Origin: Closterium sp. NIES-65
Taxonomy: Eukaryota > Streptophyta > Zygnematophyceae > Desmidiales > Closteriaceae
Length of the DNA: 64,000 nucleotides
Assembly (NCBI GenBank): GCA_948144175.1
Contig: CANXME010002307.1
Coordinates: 997,501-1,061,500, forward strand
Direction of reading: 5' to 3'
Shown here: piece after piece, positions 39,835 through 50,109 of the stretch
Layout: each line of letters opens with the position of its first letter
How positions within the stretch are numbered: position 1 is the stretch's first letter
Notes under the pieces: model-generated
Database searches by the model: none
What the model saw: the letters and a program-made list of their open reading frames with translations, nothing else
What the model was told of the DNA's origin: nothing
Made by a program: the position numbers and the translations under genes

Positions 39835-40480
39835 CTGTGCAGCCTCTGCGCGACCGCGTGCCGCCCCTGCAGGCCCTCGCCGCCCACGCGCAGCCTCTGC
39901 CCGACCGCGCACCGCCCCTGCAGGCCCTCGCCGCCCGCGCGCAGCCTTTGCCCGACCGTGCGCCGCCTCATCTACGGCCAGCCCGCGCCCTGCACCACCC
40001 CGCACCCGCCCTTGGGGCAGCCGCCCCTGCCCTGCCCTGCCGCCGTCCCGCCTGCAGCCACCGTCGCGGCCCCGCCGTAGCCGCCGTCGCACCTGCAGCA
40101 GCCGTCGCGGCTCTGCCCCGCCGCTGCCACCATCGCAGCCCTGCCTGCAGCCGCCGTCGCGGCTCCGTTGAAGCCGTCGTCGCGGCTCCGCTGCAGCCGC
40201 CCGTTGAGTGCCTGTCGCCGCCTGTTGAGCGCCTGCCCACCGCCTCCGCTGGCATCTGCCCTACCCGCCTCTGGCGAGCACCTGCCCTACCCGCACTACC
40301 CGTACGCCTGCCTTGCCAGCGCGCTGCCGCGAGTGCCGCGCCTCACTGCCTACCGAGCCGCGCCGCCTTGCCCTACTGAGCCGCACTGCTCTGCCCTGCT
40401 GCTACTACTATTCCAGCTATCACTACTACTACTACTGCACTGCCAATCCTGCTGCTGCAGCTGCTACTGGCGGTGGCCAG
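39835..40480 (+). repeat. GC-rich leader of element L
   Basis: It carries repeats of GCCCCTGCAGGCCCTCGCCGCC (about 39865-39960) and then of the CTGCAGCCGCCGTCGCGGC type (about 40050-40200). The first repeat type is also found in the leader of element M (about 50440-50530). No gene is called, although frames stay open on both strands. Confidence 0.7.
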
Positions 40481-40915
40481 ATGCAGCTCCAGCGACGTCC
40501 GCGTGAGTCCCTCACGCCCCAGCAGCTTTGTGAGTGGTACACTAGTTGGGGTTGTAGGGGTGGACGTAGTGGGATTCGCCCTGGAGCAGGTCGTTTGGGA
40601 GCTTCTCGCAGTGGCCAGCTGCAGCTGCAGCGGCGTCCGCACGAGACTCTTCCGCCCTAGCAGCTTCGTGAGTGGTACGCTAAGAGTCGAGGGTCTCGGA
40701 GTACCGTTCGCTTCCCGTACGTCATTCGCACATGTGATCGGGCTGGTCAGGCTTGCGAGACGATTGGTCACACACAGTCCCGCTGCTTTGCCCGTCTGAG
40801 TGACGCCTGGCGTACCGAGTTTGGCGACGAGGCTCAGCTCCCCACGTGGCTGGAGCTGCTTAGGCAGAGGGTCGATATCTTTGCTCTTGACAATGATGCT
40901 ATTCTCACTGCCATG
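40481..40915 (+). pseudogene. gag: Gag C-terminal segment of element L with two REWY motifs
   Basis: Two tandem modules of about 135 bases each carry QLQRRP(R/H)E and an R/C-EWY box (about 40520-40545 and 40655-40683). They are followed by the cysteine/histidine segment (about 40712-40790, ending SRCFARLSDAW) and TEFGDEAQLPTWLELLRQRVDIFALDNDAILTAMYA. The same arrangement occurs in element M at 51614-52057. The UBN2 domain is not seen upstream. Confidence 0.72.
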
Positions 40916-42510
40916 TATGCATTGTCTACTAGTGCTGCGGGTGCGTGTTACCTGTGTGTACCGCCTGACCCAGGTATAGAGTCTGCTACTCTCGGTGTTG
41001 GTGAGGCTGCTGCTCTAGGTGCCAGTGCGTCTGCTACCCTCGGTACTGGTGAGGCTACTGCTCTAAGTGCCAGTGCGTCGGCTGCTCCAGGTGCTGGTCA
41101 GTTTGCTCTCTCAGGTACTGCGCCGACTAAGGCCTTGCACACCTTCACGCTTGAATCAGGTGCTTCCCGCTCTGTCTATCGTGACTCCACCACGCTCACA
41201 CCTCTGCGTCGGCCGGTGGCGATCTCCATGGCAGACCCCTCTGGGGGCCCAGTCTTTGCGCACTCCTCTACGGTTCTGCCGTGCCCGGTGATCCCGTCTG
41301 GCTCACTGTCGGGTCTTTACCTCCCCTCGTTCTCTACGAACTTGGTGAGTGGTGCTGACCTCCAGGATGCGTGGTTTGACCAGTTCATTCCTAGAGGTCA
41401 GCTGGTGACCCACTGTACTTGCTCCCGGACTGGTCGGCACCTGGCCACTTTCACCCATGCACCTGGCTCGAGCCTGTACACGCTAACTACTGAGTCTCCT
41501 CAGGTAGCTGCGTCTGCGTCCGCGTCTGGTCCGCTAGCGGCCCCCTGCTCGTGCCGTGCTCTTTCGCACCGGACCCTCCTTTGGCACCACCATCTTGGTC
41601 ACCCTTTGGTGCAGCGCCTTCGTAGCCATGCACCGCCGTCTCCTGGTCTCTAGCCTTCCGGAGACTCTGCCTCCTCTCCCACCCTCCCCTGCCCCTCCCT
41701 GCCTTCCCTGTGTCGAGGGGCGGCAACACGCCGCTCCTCGCTCCTCCTCGTTCCCCGCGACGACGTCTCCCTTGCAGACCCTGCACATGGACGTGTGGGG
41801 CCCAGCCCGCGTCCGTGGACAGGACCACGAGTGGTACTTCTTGCTGGTTGTTGACGATTACTCGCGTTACACAATGGTCTTCCCCTTGCACACCAAAGGT
41901 GAGGTCCCTGATGTTTTGATCCCCTGGATCCGCGTTGCCTGTCTCCAGCTCCGCGAGCGGTTTGGGAGAGAGATTCTCATCCTGCGTCTGCACTCTGACA
42001 GAGATGGAGAGCTTTCCTCCAACCTTCTGTAGAGCTTTTGTCGTGGGGAGGGCATTCGCCAGACTTTCACGCTTCCGGCCTCTCCGCAGCAAAATCGGGT
42101 TGCTAAGCGCCGCATTGGCTTGGTCATGGAGGTCGCTCGTACCTCCATGGTCCATGCGGCTGCCCCCCATTTTCTGTGGCCGTTTGCGGTCCGCTATGCT
42201 GCGCATCAGCTCAACCTCTAGCCCCGTGTCTCCTTGCCGGAGACCTCGCCCACACTGCTGTGGACGGGGAAGGTTGGCGATGCGTCGCGTTTCCGGGTCT
42301 GGGATTCTTGTGCCTTTGTCCGCGATATCACCGCGGACAAGCTCTCTGCCCACGCTGTTCCGTGTGTCTTCCTTGGCTTTGTCCCTGACGCCCCTGGCTG
42401 GCAGTTTTACCTCCCCACCTCGTGCTGTGTCTTCCCCTCTCAGGACGTCACGTTCAACAAGTCGGTTCCCTTTTACCGTCTCTTTCCCTACCGCACTACC
42501 CCTCTCCCCC
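40916..42510 (+). pseudogene. pol: Protease and integrase of element L
   Basis: Protease context KALHTFTLESGASRSVYRDST (about 41133-41190), then AISMADPSGGPVFAHSSTVLPCP and SGLYLPSFSTNLVSGADLQDA. Pre-integrase LLWHHHLGHPLVQRL (about 41577-41622). Integrase core LQTLHMDVWGPARVRGQ, VVDDYSRYTMVFPLHTKGEVPDVLIPWI, the second acidic block near 41995 and the glutamate segment near 42090. Then DAPGWQFYLPTSCCVFPSQDVTF. Several breaks. Confidence 0.8.
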
Positions 42511-42529
42511 CCCCCGCCGCTCTTCCTCG

Positions 42530-43960
42530 CTCTAGGTCCTCCCCAGGTAGACCCCTTCCCTATTCCCGGTCCTGCTCCTTCAGGTGTGTCTCAGGTAGAC
42601 CCTCCTCCCTTGCTTGAGCCGGTTGAGGTCAGTGGTGACTCAGGTCCTGTTGGGGGAGGTTCTGCTCGGGGTGCTGCTTTTGGGGGTGCTGAGCCTGGGG
42701 GTGCGGAGCCTGGGGGTGCTGAGCCTTGGGGGTGCAGAGTTTGGGGGTGCTGAGCCTAGGGGTACTAAGTCTGGGGGTGCTGCACCTAGGGGCGCTGAGG
42801 CGTCTAGTGAGCAGTCTCCCTGGAGCGGTCGTCTCTGTAGTCACTCCGCTAGTGCCTCGCCGTAGCACTCTCGTCGGCGTCTCCCTCTATCCCCACAACA
42901 GCTACGTGAGTGGTACGTCAGCTGTCAGGGTCGCGCTGGTGGAGCTGGAGGCTCTGCTGCGGGAGGCGCTGGGGTTGGAGGCACTGGAGATGGCACTGTC
43001 CCTCTCTCCCCACAGCAGCTGTGTGAGTGGTATGTTCGTTGTCAGGGTCGCGCTGCTCGAGCTGGGGGCCCTACTCCGGGAGGCGCTGGAGCTGGTGACT
43101 CTACTACTGGAGGTGTTTCTACCGGAGTTCCTAGAGCCGCTGGTCCCAGAGGTGCTCGTACTGGAGGTACTTGAGCTTCTGGGGCTGGAGGTACTGCTGG
43201 ACCTGGAGGTGCTGCTGTCGACTCTGAGGTAGGAGGCCCTATAGTTGGGGGTGCCGGTTCTGGGGGTGCTGCTGCTGATGGCGCTGGTCCTGGAGGTGCT
43301 GGTGCTAGAGCATCTAGAGCTGTTGGAGGTGTTGGCGCTGAAGATTCTGGAGCTGTTGAAGGTGCTGGTACTATAGGTGCTGGCGCTGAAGGCTCTGGAG
43401 CTGCTCGAGGTGCTGGCGCTGGAGTTTCTGGAGCTGGTGGAAGTGCAGGCGCCGGAGGAACTGGCAGTGGCGGTTCTGGAGCCGCTGGTGGTGCTGGTAC
43501 TGGAGGTGCTGGCGCCGGAGGTTCTGGAGCTGCTAGAGGTTCTGGAGCTGGTGGAGGTGCTGGCGCTGGAGGCGCTGGTGCTAGAGGTTCTAGAGCTGCT
43601 GGAGGTGCTAAAGCTACTGGTGCTGGTGGCACTGCACAGCCGCGACTGTTCTTCGCTCTGTCGTCGCCTTCGTCTCTGCCACCACCTGACACTGTGCTTC
43701 GTCGAGTTCTTAGTCTCCCATCTTCTATTGGTCTTCCGTTACAGCCTCGCTCACCGCTGCCTGCTCCTTCTCCTTACACTGAGCAGACAGGAGGTCTTAC
43801 TGAGCGTCGTGCGCCTGCGTCTCGTCCTGTCTCGCCTGTTCGCGCTGTCCGCACTGGTCCTACTGGTCGTCATGTTCCTCGTGAGCGTCCGCCGGCTATC
43901 CCCGGCACACACCTCATGGCCCTGCGTCCTTCCTCTGCTCCGCAGCGTGTTCCCCTGCCA
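42530..43960 (+). repeat. Integrase-RT linker of element L with minisatellites
   Basis: The 15-bp unit GGGGGTGCTGAGCCT is repeated at about 42665-42800. REWY modules follow at about 42895-42915 and 43015-43035. Then comes a long GGAGGTGCTGG(C/T)GCT-type repeat (about 43100-43640). The frames kept open on both strands come from repeat composition. Confidence 0.7.
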
Positions 43961-44149
43961 TCCTCTCATGCGTCTTCTCTGCGTGACGTTCCAGACCTTG
44001 CGTCTGGCAGAGCTAGCCACGGTTGTCACTAACCCGTCGTTTGAGACTGCTGCTGCGTCTGCCTTCTTCACTGAGCTTGTTGACTTTGCTGCTGCATGTC
44101 GTCTAGACTACGCAGCAAGTCTTATCTCTTTGTTTGAGTCTGTTTGTCC

Positions 44150-45606
44150 TCCGTCCGTCGGGGGTGAGTGTGCTCTTAGCACGGACGTCCTTGAGGACAG
44201 GCAGGAGGACCTTGAGTGTCTTACAGCCGCTGCGCCTCATCTCATGGCCATGCTGCTTGCCCTTGAGGGAGACCCGGATGCTCTAGACATCCCGATCCTG
44301 TGCTCTTACGTTGAGGCGATTGCGGGTGAGTACTCCTCTCAGTGGCAGACAGCCATGGACGGAGAGATGGCATCCTGGAAGTTCTCGGGCACTTACGTCG
44401 ACGAGGTTCCCCCTCCTGGGGCGAACATCGTCGATGCCATGTGGATTTTCAAGGTGAAGCGGCCGCCGGGTTCTCCGCCTGTCTTCAAGGCTCGTTATGT
44501 TGCTCGAGGCTTCAGCCAGCGGGAGGGAGTTGACTTCTTCAAGACCTCCTCCCCCACCCCAAAGATGACCACTCTTCGGGTGCTACTGCACGTTGCCGCT
44601 CAGCGTGACATCCTCGCGTACGTCGACGACTTGGTCTTTGCCACTGCTGACACTGAGGCTCTCGCCCCGGTGACGTCCGAGCTGCAAAAGAGACACACGT
44701 GCACAGAGCGGTGAGCTGTGCAGTTACCTTGGCTTGCAGGTCACCCGGGACAGAGCACGCCGCACCATCGTACTGACTCAGTCACACATGGTGCAGCAGG
44801 TCCTTCAGCGCTTCGGCTTCACCTAGTCCTCGGCACAGGCCACTCCTCTGGCTACAGGTCACTCGTTCTCACCTCCACCTTCAGACGAGTCCGTAGAGCC
44901 GAGTGGTTCTTACCCAAAGCTAGTTGGCTGCCTCATGTACCTGATGACCTGCACTCGTCCTAACCTTGCATACCCTCTTGGCCTTCCGGCTCGTTACGTG
45001 GCTCCTGGTCGGCACCGAAAGGTGCACATGGACGCTACTAAGAGGGTGCTGCGCTACTTGTGCAGTACATCGGGCATGGGGCTCGTGCTTGGAGGACGGG
45101 GCGACGTTGTTCTCACTGGGCACTCTGACGCTTCTTGGGTTGACGACCTGGTTACGCAGCGGTCGTCACACGGTTACACATTCCGTCTTGGCTCTGGCTC
45201 TGTTTCTTGGTGGTCTACACGCTCGCCTTCTGTTCTTAGCTCCAGTTGTGAGGCTGAGATCTACGCCACAGCCATGGCTGCACAGGAGTTACGCTGGCTC
45301 ACCTACCTGCTGACCGACCGGAAAGAGCGGCCTCGTTCTCCTCCAGTTCTGTACGTAGACAACAAGGCCGCCATTGCCTTGTGTGAAGAGCACAGACTAG
45401 AGCACAGACTAGAGCACAGAACGAAGCACATCACTCTGCGTTACTTCCTTGCTCGAGAGTTGCAGAAGCGTGGTCAGCTTCGTCTTGCTCACGTGGCCAC
45501 TCGGGCCAACACTGCTGGTATATTCACCAAGGCACTTCCGTCTGGTGATCATCAGCGTTTCTGTACTTTGTTAGGCCTTGTGCCCACGTTTCCTCACTTG
45601 CTGTAG
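44150..45606 (+). pseudogene. pol: Reverse transcriptase and RNase H of element L
   Basis: RT segments: WQTAMDGEMASWKFSGTYVDE, FKVKRPPGSPPVFKARYVARGF, SSPTPKMTTLRVLLHVAA, the YVDD block at about 44615-44645 and CSYLGLQ-type thumb. RNase H: VVLTGHSDASWVDDL, SSCEAEIYATAMAAQELRWL, VLYVDNKAAIALCEEHRL and ANTAGIFTKALPSGDHQRF (about 45506-45562). Order is as in elements H, K and M. Decayed. Confidence 0.8.
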
Positions 45607-45832
45607 ACTTGTCTTGTACTATGATCTATATATATTCTTGCATGCTTGCTCTGCTAGGTAGAGATCATTGTGCTGTTGTTGTTGCATATATACCTCTGCA
45701 TGTGAACTGGTCTTGTGGCCCTTTGCTTGTGCTCAGTTTGTGTGGTGACGTTGTGATCCACCCTGAGCTTGCTTTTCTTCTCTTGACTGGTATTGTGACC
45801 CCTTGCTCTCCCCCAATTTGCCTATGGGGATG

Positions 45833-45966
45833 TGTCAAATCATATGTATGCTATATATGTTTAGGCTATAGTGGGGTAGCCAATATGGGGTACAGCCCCT
45901 TTTAGGGTTTCATACTTGTACCCAACACCTTCCTAGTTGATTCATTCCTGCTAGTATGTTCGAACA
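45833..45966 (+). repeat. 3' LTR of element L (about 134 bp)
   Basis: It starts TGTCAAATCATATGTATG after CTATGGGGATG and contains the clade core TAGTGGGGTAGCCAATATGG, then TTTAGGGTTT (45901-45910). By length and sequence it ends at TTCGAACA. The right end is an estimate, because no 5' copy is available. Confidence 0.72.
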
Positions 45967-46200
45967 ATGACTACAGAGAATATGAAAAGACATAACTAAC
46001 AGCTCCTGCTGCTGCTGTTGCGGTTCGATACAGCTGCGACTCGGGCAACTGCTCAATAACGAATCAGTTGTGTGTCCTTACTGTCGCACGGCCTTTTGGC
46101 GATTCAAAGCTGGCTAGCCTTTGACCTTTGCTTAACCTCCTGTTGTTACATTTTGTCAACCTCTTCGGTTGACTCGCTATTGCTTCGCTGTAGTTCGCCT
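45967..46200 (-). repeat. Left portion of element N's 3' LTR (probable)
   Basis: This non-coding stretch adjoins the CGCCT target copy of element O. It is continuous with 47484-47543 on the other side of O, which ends at the polypurine tract of N. Its left limit against element L is not resolved. No gene is seen. Confidence 0.5.
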
Positions 46201-46420
46201 TGTCTAAATATGTTGGCATATTTTGTATAATCGTTTGAAGGTGTAGTGTAGTTATTGCTTCATTGTTGGTGGTGCACCTCTTGTTCTTGTTCTCTCACCT
46301 AAATGTTCCTTGTTTGCTATAGTGAAACCCTCTTTTGCTTGACAAACAACTCTCTCGATACTCACCCTTCCTGGCTAAACCCTAGGTCACTAAGGTGTGA
46401 GTTTTGAGGCTTCTCTGACA
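46201..46420 (+). repeat. 5' LTR of element O (220 bp)
   Basis: Pairs with 47258-47483. Shared blocks include GTTTGAAGGTGTAGTGTAG and GTGAAACCCTCTTTTG. Differences are about eleven substitutions and a 6-bp indel. Confidence 0.92.
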
Positions 46421-46519
46421 TGGTATCATAGCACGTAAATTCCTGCCCTGCTGTTTTTAACTACCCCATGGGCCCACCACGGATCTCTCGTTTTATCCTG
46501 CCCGTCGTGTGCCCATTGT

Positions 46520-46795
46520 GCACGTCGATTTCTGCCCGATGCGCGCCCCAGGCTCGCATCGGTTCTTGCCTAATGCGCGCCCCGGGCGCGCATCGGTTCC
46601 TGCCCGATGGGCGCCCCGGCTGCGCGTTGGTTCCTGCCCGATGGGCGCCCCGGCGGCGCGTTGGTTTCTGCCCGATGCGCGCCCCGGCTGCGTGTCAGTT
46701 CCTGCCAGATACGCGCCTCGGCTGCACGTCGGTTCCTGCCCCATGCGCGCCCTGGGTGCGTGTCGGTTTTTGTCAGCCGCGCGCCCCGTGCGCCC
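46520..46795. repeat. 34-bp minisatellite in element O, about 8 copies
   Basis: A unit of the type CGATG(C/G)GCGCCCCGGCTG, with spacing of 34 between successive ATG(C/G)GCGCC blocks (46541, 46575, 46609, 46643 and 46677). Since 34 is not a multiple of three, frames rotate and stay open. The long plus-strand opening at 46509-47273 is therefore not taken as a gene. Confidence 0.85.
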
Positions 46796-46876
46796 TGCTG
46801 TAGTGCGCACCCGGCTGCTCCCCACTGCGCATGCATCTGCAGCCGTGGAGCAGCCCCTATTCCTCCCCACCATTTA

Positions 46877-47125
46877 CCCCCCCCCCCCCCCTCTCCTTGC
46901 TGCTCGTGCAGCAGTTTTGGGGGGGGGGGGGGGGGGGGGGGGGTGGGGGGGCGGAGGGTGTGAAGGGAAAGCTGCACCTAAAGCGCCAGCCTCCTCCCTT
47001 TCCTTGCCGCGCATGCAGCAGTTGGGGGGGGTTGAGGGCGTGATCCAACTGCAGCATCTGCCACCACGCGTCCTCTCTCTCCTCAGTGCCGCTGCTACTG
47101 CTGTTGGGGGGGGGGGTTTGAGGGG
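46877..47125. repeat. C-run/G-run repeat cluster in element O
   Basis: 15 C at 46877-46891 and 25 G at 46919-46943 flank CTGCTCGTGCAG, so the single strand can fold into a long C/G hairpin. Two further diverged units, CAGCAGTTGGGGGG (about 47015-47030) and CTGCTGTTGGGGGG (about 47098-47113), follow at roughly 90-bp intervals. Confidence 0.8.
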
Positions 47126-47257
47126 GTGGTTTGAGTCTAACTGCAGCATCAACCGCTTTCTCCTCTGCTACTTTGCCCTTTGCTACTTCCGCTGCACTCT
47201 TGGTGTATCCCTTCAAGGGGCGTTTTACACTATCTCCTCCAAACAATTATGGGGGCG

Positions 47258-47483
47258 TGTCAAAATATGTTAGCATGTTTTATATAATCGTTTGAAGGTG
47301 TAGTGTAGTTATTGCTTCATTGTTGGTGGTGCACCTCTTGTTCTTGTTCTTGTTCTCTCACCTTTATGTTCCTTGTTTGCTATAGTGAAACCCTCTTTTG
47401 TTTGCCAAACAACTCTCTCGATACTCACCCTTCCTAGCTAAACCCTAGGTTACTAAGGTGTGAGTTATGAGGCTTCTCTGACA
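47258..47483 (+). repeat. 3' LTR of element O (226 bp)
   Basis: Starts TGTCAAAATATGTT after GGGGGCG and ends TTCTCTGACA, followed by the target copy CGCCT. Confidence 0.92.
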
Positions 47484-47543
47484 CGCCTCGCTTACGACTC
47501 AGTGTTTTGACACATAAGAAGCGTAAACTACAAGTTTACAACA
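47484..47543 (-). repeat. Start of element N's 3' LTR
   Basis: In element sense it begins TGTTGTAAACTTGTAG at 47543, directly after the polypurine tract (reverse complement of ACTCCCCTTCAC at about 47542-47555). It continues leftwards across element O. Confidence 0.7.
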
Positions 47544-49063
47544 CTCCCCTTCACTTCTGGAGTGTCATTGTTGGTGATGTGGCCTTGTCCAGTTAGCAGC
47601 ATGCAGTACGCGAACTTTTGCTTTCCGAGTTTCTTGGTCATGAAATATGCTGCCATCTCGGATGTGGAGTAGTAGGATAGCTCGAGTCTTCCCTTCTCGA
47701 TCTCATCCTTCACGTAGAAATATTGCAATGCGATGTGCTTCGTTCGGTTCGCGAACCCGTTCTTGTTCGCTATGCGAATTGCTGACTGATTGTCGCAGAA
47801 GAGGGAGAAGCTGGGTAACTGGGCCGGCTTTGCTTCTTCCAGTAGTTTGCAAAGGTACAATCCTTCCTTGGTGGCTGAGTAGAGTGCGATGTATTCTGCT
47901 TCAGCTGAGGAGAGAGCAATTAGCTCTTTCTTGCTCGACTGCCACAAGATAGGACCGATAGGCTTGAGTCGGTAGATATAGCCGGTGCGTGACCGCATGT
48001 TGTCGGAGTCGCCAGCATGGTCAGCATCCAAGTAGCCGATTAGTTTAGGCGTCGAAGTTCCGGTTTTGTGGTAGGTTAAGCCAATCGTTGGTGTGTTGAC
48101 GAGGTAGTGCAGTGCGCGATCGAGTTCTGCCATGTGCTCTGCGTCAGGCTTCTTGAGATAGGTGGTGAGTTGGCTCGCTGAGTATGACAGGTCCGGTTGG
48201 CAGGTGACGGCTGCGAAGAGTAGGCATCCCATCTTTCGCTGGTAGTCACGTATTCCGGCAAATCCGAGCGGAGCGGAGGCTTCTTTGTGGTTTCCGACGG
48301 TGTAGTGGTACGGCATGGAGATGGCGGCTGGGGTTAGTCCAAATCGCTTTGCGATAGTGTCGGCGTATTTTGCGGCGCTGAGGTAGATCACGTTCTCCCT
48401 GTCTTGTATGTTGAGTCCTAAGTACTGCATTACGGTAGAGGAAAGGGTGAGTGTAAGGTCCCGTTGTAGCTCCCCTTTGAACCAAGTCGTGATGCTGTCA
48501 GTGGAGCCTATGTAGAGCAAGTCGTCTACATAGACGATGAGTAGGATGTATTCAGCTGCTTTTGTGAGTCGGTACGTCCCTTGGTCATGTGGTAGTTGCC
48601 GGAAGCCGATGAGGATTCGTCGGGCGTGCAGATATTGCTGCCACAGTCGTGGAGCTTGCTTGATGCCGTACAAGGACATTAGCAGCTGACAGACTTGATT
48701 AGGGTCTGTGTCGAATCCGTGTGGTTGTTCGACGAAAATCTCAGCGTCGACGGGAGCGTAGAAAAATGCGTTAGCCACGTCGATTCGGCAAAGTTTCTTC
48801 CGCTTCATGGCGGCCATCGCGAGGAGGATCCGGAGGGAGGTGTGTCGACTGACCGATGCAAAGGTCTTGGTGAAGTCTCGTCCGTGTTCTTGGTCGAAGC
48901 CGCGCACGACCCATCGTGCTTTGAACTTAACAATCGTTCCGTCTGCTTTGCTCTTCACAAAGAAGACCTGTTTTCCGGTGAGTATAGTCTTGTTGCGTGC
49001 CACTCCGATGGGTACTATCTTCCAAGTGTTGCGTTCTTCCAACGCCTGTAATTCTGTGTCCAT
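47544..49063 (-). CDS. pol: Reverse transcriptase and RNase H of element N
   Basis: Open over about 511 codons on the minus strand. RT: MDTELQALEERNTWKIVPI, FFVKSKADGTIVKFKARWVV, TFASVSRHTSLRILLAMAA, CRIDVANAFFYAPVDAEIFV, MSLYGIKQAPRLWQQYL and the catalytic ILLIVYVDDLLYIGS (about 48495-48540). RNase H: LIGYLDADHAGDSDNMRSRT, ALSSAEAEYIALYSATKEG, LFCDNQSAIRIANKNGFANRTKHIAL and MAAYFMTKKLGKQKF near the end. The motif set is complete and in order. The amino-acid sequence is well diverged from the H/K/L/M clade. Confidence 0.88.
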
Positions 49064-49958
49064 GGCTTTGCGCCATTTTTCTTTGTGCTCCCCCCCCAGA
49101 GCCTGCTGAACTGTAGTAGGCTCCTTTGGCGGCGATGCTCTGTGGACGGCGGTGACGAGGCCGAGTATCTGCAGTCCACTTTGTGAGAGTCGGAGGTCTT
49201 CGGGATAAGCTACTTTGTTTCCCGCTTCTGGATCAGGTAAGAGAATGGGTCCTATGCGTTCGAGATGTTGGTGTTGGCTGGTTGAGGTGTAATGTAACCG
49301 TTGTCGGCAAAGTGGTAGTAGACTTCGGTGTTGATGCTTTCGCGAGGGTTATCAACGTCCATCGGGACGTCGACCGAGCAATAGGGAAGAGGTCCGGCTT
49401 CTTCCGATGCTCCGTCCATGTTTTGATCGTCCTAGTCAGCCTCATCTGCTGCCGAAACGAAGGCTCGGTCACCATGAAATCCGCTCGTGGGGTCTCGTTC
49501 TGCTTCCAGGTTGTGCAGGTACATTTGAAGGGTGAGTAGTTCGTAGAAAATCACGTCACGTGCTGCCACTGTTTCCTTTGTGTGGACGTCGAAGATCTTC
49601 CATGCGTTGTAGTATTTTTCAATGCCCAGGTGTAGTCCCCACTATGCGCGTTGGGACAATCGGCCGGCTCGTGCAGTCGAGGGTCGGTACTGTACCATGC
49701 AGCCAAACACTCGTAACATTTTTGTGCTGCCCAATTTTCCTGTCCACAGCAGATGCGGTAATGCGTTGTTTGGAAGCGATGATGATAAGAGCAAGTTGTG
49801 CAGCAGCACAGCATGGTTTATTGCCTCGGGCCACTGGTGGTTGGGTAGCCGCATGCCACATAGCAGCTTGCGCATGGTGTTCTGGAGGGTGCTATTCATT
49901 CTTTCTGCCACACCTTGCTTTTGATGGGCGTAAGGAAGAGAGATGAATTGCTTGAAGC
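49064..49958 (-). pseudogene. pol: Integrase C-terminal part and linker of element N
   Basis: In element sense: the catalytic glutamate region AERMNSTLQNTMRKLLCGM (about 49850-49911), NHAVLLHNLLLSSSLPNNALPHLLW and KMLRVFGCMVQYRP (about 49680-49720), then a threonine- and proline-rich linker (about 49230-49475) before RT. Element M is inserted upstream (in element sense) at 49958/56983. The coding is in a fossil element. Confidence 0.78.
49954..49958. repeat. Target site duplication of element M (left copy, GAAGC)
   Basis: GAAGC before the LTR start at 49959 and again at 56983-56987. Confidence 0.92.
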
Positions 49959-50088
49959 TGTCAAATGTTATGTCTACTACAATTTGTTTAGGGTGTAGTG
50001 GGGTAGTTACTATGGGGTACAGTAAGTTTAGGGTTTCCTACTTGTACCCAACTCTTTCCTAGTGCAATCACTCTTGTTCATTCTGACA
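49959..50088 (+). repeat. 5' LTR of element M (130 bp)
   Basis: TGTCAAATGTTATGTC...CATTCTGACA, with the clade core TAGTGGGGTAG and the telo-box-like TTTAGGGTTT at 50027-50036. Confidence 0.93.
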
Positions 50089-50109
50089 TGGTATCACGAG
50101 CCTAGGTTG

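Larger units (their letters stand above)
39835..45966 (+). mobile_element. Element L: Ty1/copia retrotransposon of the short-LTR clade, no 5' LTR visible
   Basis: Order: GC-rich leader (39835-40480), Gag C-terminal segment with two REWY motifs (40481-40915), protease and integrase (40913-42510), repetitive linker (about 42530-43960), RT and RNase H (about 44150-45606), 3' UTR and 3' LTR (45833-45966). It is closest to element M: both begin coding at the Gag C-terminal segment rather than with the UBN2 domain seen in A, H and K. I find no LTR or primer site at the left end. Perhaps eight breaks; older than M. Confidence 0.83.
46201..47483 (+). mobile_element. Element O: small non-autonomous LTR retroelement (1.28 kb)
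   Basis: LTRs at 46201-46420 (220 bp) and 47258-47483 (226 bp), ends TGTC(T/A)AAATATGTT and TTCTCTGACA, target duplication CGCCT (46196-46200 and 47484-47488). The primer site TGGTATCATAGCACG lies at 46421. GGGGGCG precedes the 3' LTR. The 840-bp interior has no retroelement protein. It holds a 34-bp minisatellite (about 46520-46795) and three poly-G-centred repeats (about 46877-47125). The LTRs differ at about 5 percent of positions. LTR ends and primer site resemble the M/K/L clade, which could supply proteins in trans (inference). Confidence 0.9.

Noticed and set aside
46509-47273. 254-codon plus-strand opening in element O as a gene
   Set aside because: It is made by a 34-bp repeat whose frames rotate and by poly-G tracts. 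All frames stay open and no motif is seen.
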